Assembly: GCA_001939145.1 (NCBI GenBank)
Contig: LSRX01000797.1
Coordinates: forward strand, 239,067 to 303,066
Length of the DNA: 64,000 nucleotides
Source: Symbiodinium microadriaticum
Taxonomy: Eukaryota > Sar > Dinophyceae > Suessiales > Symbiodiniaceae
Direction: 5' to 3'
The notes beneath the pieces are model-generated. The model ran no database searches, was not told the DNA's origin, and was given only the letters and a program-made list of their open reading frames with translations. The position numbers and the translations under genes were made by a program. Numbering within the stretch: the stretch's first letter is position 1; every line of letters starts with the position of its first letter. This document shows, piece after piece, positions 1 to 12,274 of the stretch.

Positions 1-60
1 TAAACAGTATTCCAAGCCATAACACATGTACCAAAGATGTATTGCACGACCTTGCCAGTC

Positions 61-86
61 TGTGTGTGTGTGTGTGTCTGTGTGTA
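61..86. repeat. (TG)n microsatellite
   Basis: Short near-perfect TG dinucleotide run. The rest of positions 1-697 holds only short open frames and no exon I can assign with confidence. Earlier exons of the sulfotransferase-like gene may lie here. Confidence 0.9.
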
Positions 87-697
87 TTGGTGGGGGTCAG
101 TGGGTTTCAGTGTTTCAGTATCAACCCAAGCACTCGCATGGCATACTTAAACAAGCCCCCTTATGTGCGTTTGATTAGACCCTCAACCCTGGCAGGCATA
201 CCAACAACACAATGAGCGAGTGCAGCAAGTGATCCCGGCACACCGGCTACTTGTGTTCCTTGGCTTTCTGGTGTTGTCTTGTAAAGCTTGCATGCCTGGG
301 CTGTGGGGGGCCTGTGGTTCAGGGCTTCTCCTCATTTCCCCTCCCCCTCTCGTAAAATGGATTGGAATAAGTAAACAGTCTGCTTGTGTTGCTTGGCTGT
401 GATGCTGGTACTTCGCTCCAAGTCACGGGCATGCAGGCCCCATGATCTTCCATTTTTAGAGCCTTCTGTGGGATTGCTTCGGACCCCACTCGCATCGATG
501 CTCATGGCATGGGCTTGCTATGGCTTGCTCATGTTCGCGGAGCTTGTGCCTCCATGGCACTTCAAACAACAGTCGTAGCAGTCAGTACATTGCAGGTTCG
601 TCAGGTGTTCATTTCCCCTGCTGCAGGGGAACAAAGCATGGCCTCATCTACACCGATACCTTTTCTGAGTCTGCTAAACAGCATGTCGAAGAGTCAG

Positions 698-802
698 GTT
701 CAACTTCACAGACGGCTGGGCGCCGCTGGCTCACTTCCTTGGCAAGCCAATTCCGGACGAGCCTTTCCCACACGTGGATTTGGCGGGCTTGATCTTCGAG
801 GG
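698..802 (+). CDS. Exon of a sulfotransferase-like protein (partial)
   Basis: An open segment following an AG|G acceptor reads FNFTDGW and then GWAPLAHFLGKPIPDEPF followed by PHVD. From family knowledge, the pattern W-x-PLC-x-FLG-x-P-x-P-x-PFP-x-N is the C-terminal signature of the P-loop sulfotransferase-like family (Sulfotransfer_4), whose members transfer sulfate from PAPS. Here the usual Cys is Ala and the final Asn is Asp. A GC donor at 803 would end the exon. Otherwise the frame stays open to a TGA at 870-872 through a Pro/Gln-rich tail. The N-terminal P-loop exons are not visible and may lie left of the window. The opposite strand also has an open frame here (648-914), which I regard as a shadow. 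Confidence is moderate because only one motif supports the call. Confidence 0.55.
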
Positions 803-3180
803 GCATCAACCTGAACCGCCTCAGCCAGTCTCCTTTATCCAGGAGTCCGTCCAGCTCAGGGAAGAGCTTTGAGGGTGTGGTGCAGCTGCAAAGGCAAAAA
901 ACGTGCGCGCGCAATGCCGGTTTATGGTCGTTTAGTCACCCTATATATCCCTTCCACTGTACCCTGACGGCAGCTGGCAATCAGGTAGGGGTCCCAAGGC
1001 CACGGCTACCTCTAGAGGACCAGCATGGGGACATCAACCCTGAACCAAAACAATTCGAGACCCGTGCTAGGAGACCGCTCGCATGTTCCGTTTTCGCGAT
1101 TTCGCGAGAAATTGTCTGTGGAGCCCAAAGCATTTCATTGCGGCCCGGCTTCGACGGAACCATCATGTTTCCTCGTCATCCCTATGCGATGTTCCACCCT
1201 GAACGCACGGCTTGCCGCAGCGTTTCAGCCGGCAAAGCCGGACGGCGCAATGAAGGATCTACGGTAAGAGCGACATGAGCATGAGGTGTGAGCCCCGACT
1301 GTCGCAATGAGCGCCATCGGCATGTAAATTCAGCTACCAAACCCACACCAATCACAGCAAAATGTACAAGTTCTTGCTTCATGAGCCCCGAGCGCAGCGC
1401 CCACTAAGCCAGAGAGACGGACTCCACTAGGCCCTAAAGAAAATAGACGGGGGCCTTTCAGGCGCAACGTTGCGCCCTCTTTACAGCTTGTCTTGCCTGC
1501 AATGGCGGCAACTTTGGACTTCAAGTGTAGCTAGCAAGGCCCGCTTGGGAGTTGATCCTTCGACTTAGAGGTAAGCTTCGCTTTTTTTGCTTGCTTCTGC
1601 AGGGGTCGCCCCATAAGCATATCGCAAAAGAACTCGTGTCGCTTGCCTCAGGGGCATCTGGCTTTGTATGCAAGATCGATGATGTTTGGGTGAGTTGTGA
1701 GTCGCCTGGTCTGCACCTTCGGTAAGTGCCACGTCCTGGGTGGAGACTTTGATGGAGCCGGCTATGGATTTACCACAAAGGTCTGCGGATGCCCGAATTG
1801 CCGCCGCTCTCACTTATTATCGAAGATCCAGCAAAGGGAGCGGACATCGAACGAGGGAGGTGCTCAGCAGTTTTGGGGTCCTGGTGCAGGCTATGAAGTA
1901 TTTATCATTCGGGTGAGTTCGGCAAAATATGGCACTTCTCCCCCTGCAGTTACTGCGAGCATAGCAGGAAAAGCACAAGCAGAACAGGCAGTGCTAGATT
2001 GCTAGACTGCAAGGCCGTCAGTGTGCAGAGCAGGTCTAAGCTGACCCCATTCAGCTCATCACGACCTCGGCCCGATCATGTTCGAGACTTCCACACCTTC
2101 CAAAGATGGCTTCGTCGTTGAGAAACTGTACCTCAATACACACACTATACAGGCTTAATTACTCACAGAAATAGGTACACATGCCGCTCTTTCCATCGAG
2201 CGGTACCCTTACCTTTACCTACGTACATACCTACATATACATACATAGACACATCTCCAAACCTTCGAACCTAAGTCGCACCTCCGCCTGAAAGTTTCCC
2301 TGCAATCATGTTCCAACCGAAATCCCCTGAGATCCCTACTCTCACGAAGAACTCTGAATGCGACCTCAATTTCTGACAGGGGCCATGAAAGGCGCGAACT
2401 CCGTGCATCCGCAGCCCTCAAGGCCAGCTGGGCCAGCATTTCTCTGAAAGCTTGATTATCGGCTGTCGTGGGTTACCATGGGTTACTCCTGCTACCCCTA
2501 TGTGACTCTACCACTTGTTCTAAGGTATATCTTGTTAACTTGGTACACTCGGGGAGTGGAGTCTCTCCTCAGATAGCATCCAGTGCTGGGGCAGCCCTTT
2601 CCCGGAAGTCAACCGGGAAAGGACGCATGTGAGCTGGCCTCTGTCGTCCACGGAAGTTGAGTAAGACTTTTGTGATCCTAGCGACGCAGAATGTCAGTCC
2701 TCCAGTCCAGGAGGTGTCTTCAGGTGAACGCTTTCATATGTCAGGGCTCTTATTGTGATATCTCGAGACTACTACTGGTACCGTGTTCCTGGTCGCCGAG
2801 TTTTCCAGGTTCTCACCCAGCCATGCTGCTGCTGGGCCCTCAGTCGCGACTGTCACGGACGGCTTTGGCTTTGGGCGTTTATTTTATAAGTTCTTCGGAG
2901 GTATCAAGAGGTGTCATGGGACTTCTGAGGGAGGCTTTGTAAACTTCCTGAAGACGCAGCGCATCCGCCGCCTTCTCGCGATCACTCTGCGCCAAGCTGC
3001 ACAGTTTAGGGCACAGGGACTTCTGGGATTCCTGTGATCTGAGGCTTGCTCCTTGTTCAGGGGTCCTTTGTCAAAATAGGATCCTGTTATTGGGGATCTT
3101 TCTTAAGGCCCGTTTTTTCTGAAAACCCTGAGCTTGGAGTCCTCACCATCTTCGGGCTAGGGCTGGGGGGGGCGTGGACT
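803..3180. other. Intergenic or intronic DNA, no assignable gene
   Basis: Only short open frames without recognisable domains. A minus-strand frame at 2215-2439 and a plus-strand frame at 2783-3037 look mildly protein-like, but neither shows a family motif. Confidence 0.6.
2596..2622. other. Perfect 10-bp stem hairpin
   Basis: CCTTTCCCGG at 2596-2605 and its exact reverse complement at 2613-2622 flank a 7-base loop. No T-run follows. No gene end is known nearby, so the role is unknown. Confidence 0.7.
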
Positions 3181-3390
3181 ACTACTAGTACTGCTACTAC
3201 TACTAGCTGATACTGCTCCCCGTACTACTACTGATTCTACTATTATTACGACGACGATTACGACTTTTGCTACGACTACTAAGTTACGACGACGACGACA
3301 ACTACTCTGATGCTCCCACTGCTGCTACTGCCACGGCTACTACTGCTTCTGCTGCTGCAGCTGCTTCTGCTGCTCCTGCTGCTGCTATTG

Positions 3391-3458
<68 letters not shown>

Positions 3459-3480
3459 ACTGCTACTGCTACCTACTTCT
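3181..3480. repeat. CTA/CTG trinucleotide array
   Basis: Mixed CTA and CTG triplets, purest as CTG at about 3395-3458. All frames on both strands through it give homopolymer-like Ala, Leu or Ser reads, which are artefacts of the repeat. The flanks (to about 3560) contain degenerate CTA/CGA triplets. Confidence 0.95.
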
Positions 3481-3636
3481 GTTATAGCTTCTACTACTTC
3501 GATTATTCTGCTACTTCGACGACGACCACGAAGACATCTACTACTCCTACTCCTACTCCTGCCGGCCTTGCCACAGCTGTTCAGCCACATGACGACAATG
3601 TGGAGCGCCTGCTAACTACTACGACTTCTACGTATA

Positions 3637-3993
3637 TTGCCACTACTATTTGTGCATCCAGCGATTGCAGGGCCGCTTGCTATTGACCTTCGGTGCTTGC
3701 TAGTGCTTCTATTTGTTGCTAGCATTATCATTGCTGCCTTCTCCTTTGCTCTTTTGAGAGCTAGCGGTTCCCAGGGACGGCTACCGACGAGCCCCTCAAA
3801 GAAGAGCAGGGGGACGAGGTGTCTCAAGCAGTTCAAGGGAAGTGCGGAGAGGTTTTTTGTTTGGAGGTTCTCAGACTGGGTAGGCTCGGTCCAATTGTCC
3901 TGTCACGAGTCCTACGAAGAAGCGCCGTCTTGTGCTTTGCGAAAGCTCATCACGAGTCCAAGAAAACGGCAGGGAGATGCACCAGGCGGATAG
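3637..3993 (+). CDS. Open frame with a membrane segment (hypothetical)
   Basis: A 118-codon open frame without an ATG start. It contains one strongly hydrophobic stretch (LLVLLFVASIIIAAFSFALL) followed by a basic region rich in Ser, Lys and Arg. That would fit an exon encoding a single membrane span. No family is recognised, no splice sites could be fixed, and a chance open frame remains possible. Confidence 0.2.
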   Translation: MPLLFVHPAIAGPLAIDLRCLLVLLFVASIIIAAFSFALLRASGSQGRLPTSPSKKSRGTRCLKQFKGSAERFFVWRFSDWVGSVQLSCHESYEEAPSCALRKLITSPRKRQGDAPGG

Positions 3994-4347
3994 TCAGACG
4001 AGATTTTGAGTGAAGAAGAGCCGAAAGTGTGAAGAAGCCGGGCAGGGGCATGATCACCCCTTAAACAAGCCCTCCATCCCAGACTTATGCTTGCTTGGCC
4101 AGTGCGCCACCTTCGAAGCCTACGGCGATGGCCCAGTTGCAGAAATTGATTCGGAGGCTCAGGCCACCACTGGGCTGAAAGCACTGCTCCGGGTCAGGTT
4201 CATAGGATGTTGGCGGTTTCAGTTTGGCATGACTGTTTTTCAAGCAGCGCATGTTGACGCCAAGCTTTGCCTGCCAATGCCTTTTTGTTGAGCCAGTTTC
4301 GACGGGTCTCGTGCCTGCCAGGAAGATCAAGATACGAGATCCTGAAA

Positions 4348-4512
4348 GGCCTGAGGGCATCGATTTGAGGGGGAGGCTCTGGGTTGCAGTCTTTTCGCAC
4401 TCAGTGGCACCGATGTTGTTGAGCACAAGTTGCTGCTTGGTGTTTGTCGTGTGAGACTGGATCGCAGCGAGGATGGCATGGATTCGGATGAAGAGCCGCC
4501 GTCTTTGCAATA
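4348..4512 (+). CDS. Possible terminal exon with acidic tail (hypothetical)
   Basis: In the frame ending at TAG 4510-4512 about 51 sense codons read without a stop. They end in VVEHKLLLGVCRVRLDR and a Ser/Asp/Glu-rich tail (DSDEEPPSLQ). The composition is protein-like and the acidic end resembles a natural C-terminus. No homologue is recognised, and the start or acceptor is not determined. A minus-strand frame covers the same bases. Confidence 0.2.
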
Positions 4513-5005
4513 GTTGGCGATTCACGGTGTTGACGACAGTCCCGCACCCGGACCACAGTCCATGAGTCCTGGGATGCCTGCTGTATGATTGCTGACCCTG
4601 AAAGAGTGCTGGTTCTTTGAACTCTGAACACGAAAACACCAAAGCAGAAGGCTAGACGTGCCTTATTCCGCTGATACAGGGGAGGAGCGACGTGAGACAA
4701 CTACTCCACTCAATCGAGCACATCTTCGATCTGAGTCCACAGGTCTTATGAACGTCAAATGAAGCTAGCGCAAGAGTGCGCGAGGCAATGGAATGGTGAA
4801 TGCCTCCCAAGCACTTGAACCAGAAAACTCGCAATGTCCGGCTGAGGCACTCACGATCTACGCTCTGTTCGGCGACGACTTTCGCTCCTTGGCTGGAAGT
4901 TCATTGGGGTGACTTCCGTTGAGGGGATTGGGATCGAGGCCTTGGTTGTGGCCCCAAGCTCTTGCCCCCCGTCGTCGTAGTAATAGTCGTCATCGTAAGA
5001 CAGGC

Positions 5006-5096
<91 letters not shown>
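5006..5096. repeat. (TAG)n trinucleotide array
   Basis: About 30 near-perfect TAG units (the CTA class on the other strand). It is followed to about 5470 by degenerate AGC, AGG and GGA triplets. Translations across this region are low-complexity artefacts. Confidence 0.95.
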
Positions 5097-5207
5097 CTAG
5101 TTCGTAGTTCGTAGTTCTTAATTCGTAGTCAGAAGGTAGTAGTTGGTAGCCAAGAAGTAGTAGTCGTCGTCGTGGTAGTAGAATCAGTCGTGGTAGAAGC
5201 AGCATCA

Positions 5208-5470
5208 ACAGTCAGTAGCAGGAGCAGCAACAATAATAGCAGCAGTAGCAGCAGCAGCAGCAGCCGGAGCAGGAGCATGAGCATGAGCCAAAGCAGCACA
5301 GGAGAAGGAGTACGAGAAAGAGCAGCGGACTCGAGGAGTGGAGGAGTGGGAGGTGGGAGCGGGAGAAGGAGGACTCGGACGAGGACTGGGACGAGCGCGA
5401 GGAGTAGAAGTAGGAGTCGGAGTAGGAGTAGGAATTAGTAGCAGCTGCAGCAGCAGCAGTAGTAATGGAA
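5208..5470. repeat. Degenerate AGC/AGG/GGA triplet tract
   Basis: Purine-rich imperfect triplets with AGC, AGG and GAG units. There is no coding evidence beyond repeat-driven Ser/Arg-rich reads. Confidence 0.8.
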
Positions 5471-8400
5471 GGAAGGCGAGCAGGGGGAGAGGCCCAGGGA
5501 GGGGTCTCCAGCAGCAGTACTCATTATCGGCGTAGTCCTTGTCGTAGATTCCGTAGTGGCGACATGTGTAATCATTTGATCGTTGCTCTGTGTCCACTGC
5601 AGCCACAGCGGGAGAACTACATTCCAGAATGAGATCTTTTGCAGGCTTGCGTTTAACTGTCGACACTAGTTGATTTGGCCATATGGTGGCAATGACACTC
5701 ACGAGTACCCCCATCCAGCTAGCCGGTAGCCCCTTGTTCCGAAGCAGAGACTGCACCAGCGTCAGTTTTGTCACTGAAACGCATCTTACCCTCTTTTGCC
5801 CGAGGTCTTTGTGTCACACACAAGCAAACCGATGAGCTCTTCAACGCCCTCACGATGGCCTCCTGCCTGAAACGGCTGATGCCAAGGGACGTCAACTCTT
5901 GATTGTCAGGTGCGTGTACGTAGACAGCGCATGCCATTCTTGCCTGTTAGTCCTGTTAGCTATCATTGCTATGAATACCAATATGGCCCCAACTATACCC
6001 CTATGTCCGGACTATGTAGTGCACGGACACCAGCAGGATTGTGTATTCGAACTCTTCGAGCTCGGGTTTGTGCTTTTGTGTCGGAATTCCGGGGGTTGGA
6101 TCGTTGAGATTTGAGCTGAACCCCTCCCCTTGGACCCCTATGTTGAGATCACAATTTATGAATATTCAATCTGAAGTGCAAAAACCGCTAGTTTGTGACA
6201 TCGAACAACCACCCGAAAGGTGTTGGGTAGCAAGACAGTCCTTGGATCCCCTGACCACTTCAGTAGCAATCTGCCCAGATCGCTTGTCTCGTCTTCGGAC
6301 TCGAGATAGTCGCGCAGAGCCTGGGTGATGACCTCAGCGAGAGATAGTTCGTCCCAATTCCCAGTGTGTGGTAAGTTTAGAGCCAGATGATACATCTCTC
6401 GTTCTGCGAGTTATCTTCGGGTAGTAGGTATGACCATGTCTGTGGAATTGACAATCATGTTCTTTAGGGCTAGTGAACAGAAGGAAGACTAACGTACCAA
6501 GAACGCGTATTCCGGCATCGGCTCGCCACATTTGGAGCCACACCGTTTCGTGTCCATTCAGGTCAGGAGGAATATTTCCTTGGCAGCGGGCTCGGTGTTG
6601 AGATCAGACTGCTGAGTTCAATCGTGTTCAGAGGTTGGTTGAGTCAATCGGTGATGGGCCAATTCAAGACAGATGAGGGCTTCCTTCAGCTCATGCAACA
6701 GGTGTGGTCTTGAACCCACCTGCACCCACCTGCGCGGTAGTTTTATGAGAGCAAAAGCTGCTCGTGCTGGGCTGTAGTCATTGGAATCCAGTACAGAATG
6801 GTGTGATTAGCGATCACAGTATGATTAAACATATCAAGAATAGGAAGTATACAGACTATATTAATAGCGATGACTTAGCCAGGTGTCAGAGGGCTTCTCG
6901 GACTTTAGGTCTACACCGCAAATCGCGGGCGAGCGAAGTGGTGCCAGGTTTTTTCTTTATGCTGGACTTTGGCTCCACAGTTACTCTGGTCTTGGACTTG
7001 ACATGGGCCTCGAACTCGGTCGGGCTAGGTTCGGGGCTACTGTGGCCTGGAGGTCCTGCAAGCTGCTGCTCGACCGGACCGGAGTGGAAGCATTACAGCC
7101 GTATGTAATCTAAAGCGTCCCCAAAGCAGTCCAGGGCTCGCGACTTGAGGGCTTTAGAAGGTACGCATGTCGCCGCAGCAGGTCTGAGACGCGCGCTCGA
7201 GCCTTCGTCATAGTCAGGGTGATCCTTGTATGCTGAATCACTGCGATTTTGCTCAGAGCCACTGTCGGTGCTATAACGATGGTTGAAATGCTTTGAAAGA
7301 GGCAACATTACAACTCTTGTAAGTGCGCATGCCGCATGAGCACTATTTTCCTGATTGTCATTGCGGGTCTTCTGATTCTTCTTATTCATACCGGTGGATG
7401 TTCTGCCGCAATCGCGAAGGTAAACCCAATGACACTATGACACCAGCAACAGCAGAAGCAGCAGCAGCAGCAGCAACAGTGGAACGGCCGCTTCTGCCGC
7501 ACCAGCACGACCACCAGCAAGACCAACAGCAACAGCAACTACAATCCATAATAGCGAAGCACGACGATGGTCATCAGCGACCCGACAAAACCCCGACAAG
7601 CGACCACATCTGCCGACGCGAATAGCATGAATGGGCCAAATATGATGACGAGCACTTAGTCAGATATTCAGTAGTCCATTCCGGCATCTACAAGCTGACG
7701 CACGGAGGTCTCGCGAGAGCTCTTCTGTGCTGGTGGCGAGGGTGAGGAGGCGGGAAAGCCCTTTGAGAGATGCTGGCGATTTCAGGGAGATAGTTAAGCC
7801 TGTTTGCAGATTTTTGGGCTATGACACATCTGTGCCATCACACCCCAACCCGGCGTTGCTTCTCACATGCCTTTCTTCTCCTGTACGAGCCGATTTCGAA
7901 GCCTGGTCCTTTCTAGAAGCCAGGCTCTCCGCACGAGCCGAGCCGGTCGAGCTGGTGCACGTGCAAGCCGCAACTCGCCTCTACTGTATGTCCACTGCGT
8001 CGCTGCATACTGCAGTCCCCAAAAGCAAGGAACCTGTGGTAGTCTCATTGTTCTACAGTAGGAGGCGAGTACAAGTTGTTGCATAGTTTGGCGGGTTGGG
8101 AAGGGGTTCGTGGTTTGGCTGTGACCACTCTGCTGTGGAAATTAATTGAAATTATTGCTGTTCTGTGGGGGAAACGGTTATACACATCATACTTGCATGC
8201 TTCGAAGTGTCAGCATCTGAAAGTCTCGAGTCTCAAGCCTGAACCTTCAAGCGCAACCTTGAAAACAGAGCACCTGGAACTCTCGAGTTTGAAGCCTGTA
8301 CGCACTTTCAGGGCAAACCAATAGGCCTGAAGCATGTCCAGAATCAGAAGCTTTCAACTTTGAACTGCGAAAGCTCTGCATTCGGGCTTGTGTAAGAAGC

Positions 8401-8502
8401 CCGAAGGAAGCATAATCCTCCAGCTGATGGTCCATCAATGCTTCAAGTTAGAATGTACCACGCCCCGAAACACTGACAGGGTAGGTAGCCATTCGCGTTC
8501 GC

Positions 8503-8528
8503 GTCTTCCAACTCTGAAGTTGGAAGAC
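8503..8528. other. Perfect 11-bp stem hairpin
   Basis: GTCTTCCAACT at 8503-8513 and its exact reverse complement at 8518-8528 surround a 4-base CTGA loop. Nothing adjacent suggests a terminator or an RNA gene. Confidence 0.75.
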
Positions 8529-8775
8529 GGAACATCACTTGCTTTGAAGGATGTTTGCAAATCCACATGCCTTTCACGATGTCAGTCATGCAGAGATTAT
8601 GCAGCTGATGCATGCCTCATAAACTCAGAGCGTACTCTCCCTGCCAGTACAAACGCAATGTTCCACATTCATGCACAAAGCGAATGTACCTCAGAACCGG
8701 CCACACATGACAGCACAGATGTCCCCTGACTGGAACGAAAAAACCGGTAAACGTACGAAACGCGCCCTAGAAACA

Positions 8776-8870
8776 GCAGCAGCAGGAGGAGGAGGAGTAG
8801 TAGTAGTGGTGGTGGCAGTTGTCGTAATCGTAAGATTACAGGTTGTGGTAGTACTTGTAGTTGTAGTAGC
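8776..8870. repeat. Mixed CAG/GGA/GTA/GTG triplet tract
   Basis: Short imperfect triplet runs succeeding one another, part of the same class of triplet arrays seen across the window. Confidence 0.8.
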
Positions 8871-9561
8871 CAAGATGACGTGACAGATCTTGGTGGGGCA
8901 GGCTTGAACTTTGTGCTCTCTGACGAGCCACTTAAGCCATGTGCCGAGTTCAAGATAAGAAGCTCAGGTACAGTCCGCATCATCCGGCTCATGCGGTTAG
9001 TGAAGCTCTACAAGGCACGGTATTCGAGCCGGTTTGCTGTGTTGAGCCGCAACCTGCACTTCCCTGGCAGGCTTATTGGGTCGCGATGGAAAAGAAGAAG
9101 GAAGAGGAAGCAAGGAGCGTTCGCATAGAAGGTCTATGATTTTCGGATGATGGAGGCTTCTCTGATTCCGTCATTCTGACCTGCAGCTGGTCAGAAGAGT
9201 TCCAAAGCCCGCACACACCATCCGTACATTCTTCGCATGCACTGCGTGCATTGGAGTTAGACACTGTCCTAGAGGCGAGTGGCAGACAACACATGACACT
9301 GGACCGCTAGCCTACGAGGAAGCAGAAGCTGCTGGAGCTGAAACCGGGCGAGACCATCCAGGATGCATCTTCGAAGGGCACTTCAGGGTTGTTGGATATT
9401 CCGCATGGTGCTTGTTGAAGCGGCTTAGGCCAGGGTCTATAGACACCACGGAATTTAGCTCGCAAGGGTCTGGACTTCAATCACTCGGGGCTTTTGCTTG
9501 AGCGGTGTCGGGCTCCAACTTCATGTTCACCTGTCGGATGTCGAGCGCGGCTCAATGGTTA

Positions 9562-9674
9562 ATGTAGGGGCCTAAACAATCACCGGTACTATTTTGGGGG
9601 GCTCCTCATCAGTATAGTTATATATAGTATAATATACCCCACAACCCTATTCTAATTATTAAGGCCCCCCATAT
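9562..9674. mobile_element. TA-flanked MITE, family 1 copy A
   Basis: A 113-bp non-coding element with imperfect terminal inverted repeats. The left end is ATGTAGGGGCCTAA; the right end, reverse complemented, is ATATGGGGGGCCTTAA. TA dinucleotides at 9560-9561 and 9675-9676 fit a TA target-site duplication. The inner motif CCCTATTCTAAT near the right end is shared with the copies at 22583-22688 and 39050-39153. It has no coding capacity. A TA duplication is typical of elements mobilised by Tc1/mariner-like transposases, but the source here is unknown. Confidence 0.75.
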
Positions 9675-11878
9675 TATGGCTTTGGGAGTGCATGCAACGG
9701 GGCACAGCTCAAGGCTGTGACATAGCCCACTTGCTCGCGAGATTGCAAAAGTATCCAGCTTTCATAGGATCAACGAACCCTAAACGCGACTATATCTTTT
9801 CAAGAAACGCTCGAAGGTCTTTTCAGCTGCGGGGGTTTCAACCTGTCATTTATACAAGTAGCGTGTGCGGGCTAGCGACTAGAATACTCCCGTGGCTTCA
9901 AACAGATTCAGTGACCAGCTTGGAGCTTGAGCGGGATGGAGGCCGCAAAGCTCCATGGCGGTGTAATCTCGCCTTAGACATCTCTGCGAGACAACATGGG
10001 CATGCTTCTGTCCCCCGGCTTTGTGGACATGTCGCCAAGATCTCACCTGCTGCCTGCGATAGCTGTAGAGAGAGCAAACCTTGACGGTATTCGCCGCATA
10101 AGCGCATCACTGCTCCGAGCCCCCTCATCCTCAACGACCCACGCCCAGAGTTCTCCCAGGAGCCGGCAGAGTCGAAGTCCGAATTTCAGGCCAGGAAGCA
10201 ACATGTCTGCCCAACAGTTCAACAAAGCCAGTGCTCAGGCGCAAGTCTTCGGAGCTTTTTTGGCCTTGTCAGTAGGAAAATGGATAAATTATCCGTCCTT
10301 TCGAAGATGGGCCAGCGTCGGTAAGACTTCCCGTAGCTGCTGCCTCAGAGCATTGCGGGCCTGCGGATTCTAAAAAAGGAAATAAGGCCGTCTTCGTTGG
10401 GCGTCGTTGGCTTTTCTGCATCGTGGCTTCACTGAAGATTTGCATCCCTGAGGCCGTGCTCCAGAAGCCCAAGAACCCTAAGCCCAAAGCCCCTCTGGTC
10501 CAACTTGTTGCCAGGTGAGACAGGACGGGGACGACTCGGTCCTCCCTGCATGTCTTCTTCCGATTTTGTGCGATTGTCCCGGGCTGCAACCTGAACTGCT
10601 GCGAGAGTTGCGATACGACTTTTACTGTAAGGGTCGGGAAGATTCATTGCTGGTTTCGATGTTTTTTCCTGGAGACTCGGAATTAGTCTCCTATAGGCCC
10701 GCACAGTCTGGAGATGTCAATTCCAAAGCTTTTCTGTGTTGGTCTTGGCATTCGATTCTTTGAGGCTGAGGGCTTTGGGGCACTTGGCCGAGATCAGTGG
10801 CGGGTGGTCGAGCTTGTTGTCGCACAATATCTGGACGTTGTGCCAATTCGGACACACACACGCACACACGCACACAGATGGGCGGAACTGAAGGGCTGAG
10901 ACAGCGAAGGACTCCAGTGCAAGGGCGCACTTCGAGCTTGTTTGCCCGCCACCTTTAAACCTTCCTCGTGAATTGCAACCCGGAGCCAAACTGTTCACCC
11001 AAAGCCTGAGTCTAATCTTACCGCGAAGCCTCTAGCGTGGTACTGCCTTGGGCTTTGCATTTGTGTAACCACAACAGCCCTCATGGCAAGCAGCAGCTTT
11101 GCTTAGGACGACTTCGAAGGCGAGGATACTCAAAGAGAGGAGGAGCGGGAAGACAGAGTCTGCACTGCATCCGCGTCCATAAGAAGCCGGGGAGGCTTGC
11201 TTTGTAGCTTCGGTGCCATCCCTGAAAGGAAGAGCCGAAGCAAGAGACGCGCGTGGGCAAGAAGCTCTCGGACCGATTTCTTGAAAAGAGTCGTACCTGT
11301 AGTGCACATGTTTAGGCGGCTTAGACGCCAGGGTGCACAAGGTCTATATCTTCCGTGCTGACTTGCATCAGCTCTTGCAAGCGGAGGACATGACGACTCG
11401 CAGAGTCATTGTTCTCGTGTTGGCAGGGCACCTGGCACATGCTGCGATGCTGCTGAGGTCAGGCCTTGAGAAGAGCAGAGGCCAAGCAAGTATTGAGCAG
11501 GATTGCGTACACAAAGAAACACGGCTACCCGGGCCGAGATTGCATGCTTCGAAGTCCTTTCATGCACTTCTGTCTGGAGTGCAGCTATGCATCTGCCGAG
11601 AAAACCTGCGCATCTGTCTGTCAGCCCAACCCAGGATTGTCGGGCTCTGCAGTTCAAGCTCATGCAGTGGAGCTCAAGCCGAGGTCATGCTGGTGGTCTT
11701 GCCGCAGTTCGAGCCATCGGGAAATATGTTCATATCCACTGCTGATTTCCAGGACCTCGTGTGGCTCAGAGTGGGTTTCTCCCAAGAGCGAGCACATGCA
11801 CGTTTGGGAAATTCCTGAGCGGGTTCATGTATGTATGCAATGTATGGGTGTGTCTCTTCAAGAGTGTGGATGCACGAA

Positions 11879-11907
11879 TGTATATGTATATGCGCACACA
11901 CACATAA

Positions 11908-11954
<47 letters not shown>

Positions 11955-11994
11955 CACATACACACACGCCAAAAACAAACACACACACACACAC
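11879..11994. repeat. Compound (TA)n/(CA)n microsatellite
   Basis: A TATG start, then CA units, a pure TA run near 11915-11947 and a second CA run up to about 11994. Confidence 0.9.
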
Positions 11995-12254
11995 ATTCAC
12001 AATTTTTGATATGTCTTTACGTAAAGCTTGCCAGACAGAGAGATGGTCATTTACATACATCCATGCAGTTACATCCAAGCTGTATAGGCCCGATGGACAC
12101 ATGGCCCAGCACCCCAGCTACCAGGATTCTGCCAAGTTCGCCGCAGACCTGATTTATGAAAGGCGGTTTCCAGTTTCCCGCGATTGCCGATCCTTTCAAA
12201 TTATCTTTTCTTGGCACAACTTGCAGTATTGTCAGGACGGACAGACTTGTGGGT

Positions 12255-12274
12255 GCACACACACACACACACAT
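12255..12274. repeat. (CA)n microsatellite
   Basis: About ten CA units. Confidence 0.85.

Larger units (their letters stand above)
5471..9561. other. Repeat-bearing stretch without assignable gene
   Basis: Contains CAG-rich low complexity at about 7441-7555 and a CAG/GGA/GTA tract at about 8776-8870. There are open frames of unknown value: a minus frame at 5500-5774 with a hydrophobic stretch, and a plus frame at 7727-8086 of 119 codons without an ATG. No conserved motif was seen. Confidence 0.6.

Noticed and set aside
3267-3686. Ala-rich, Leu-rich and Ser-rich proteins on both strands
   Set aside because: All are frames of the CTA/CTG array and change residue with frame, as expected for a repeat without coding function.
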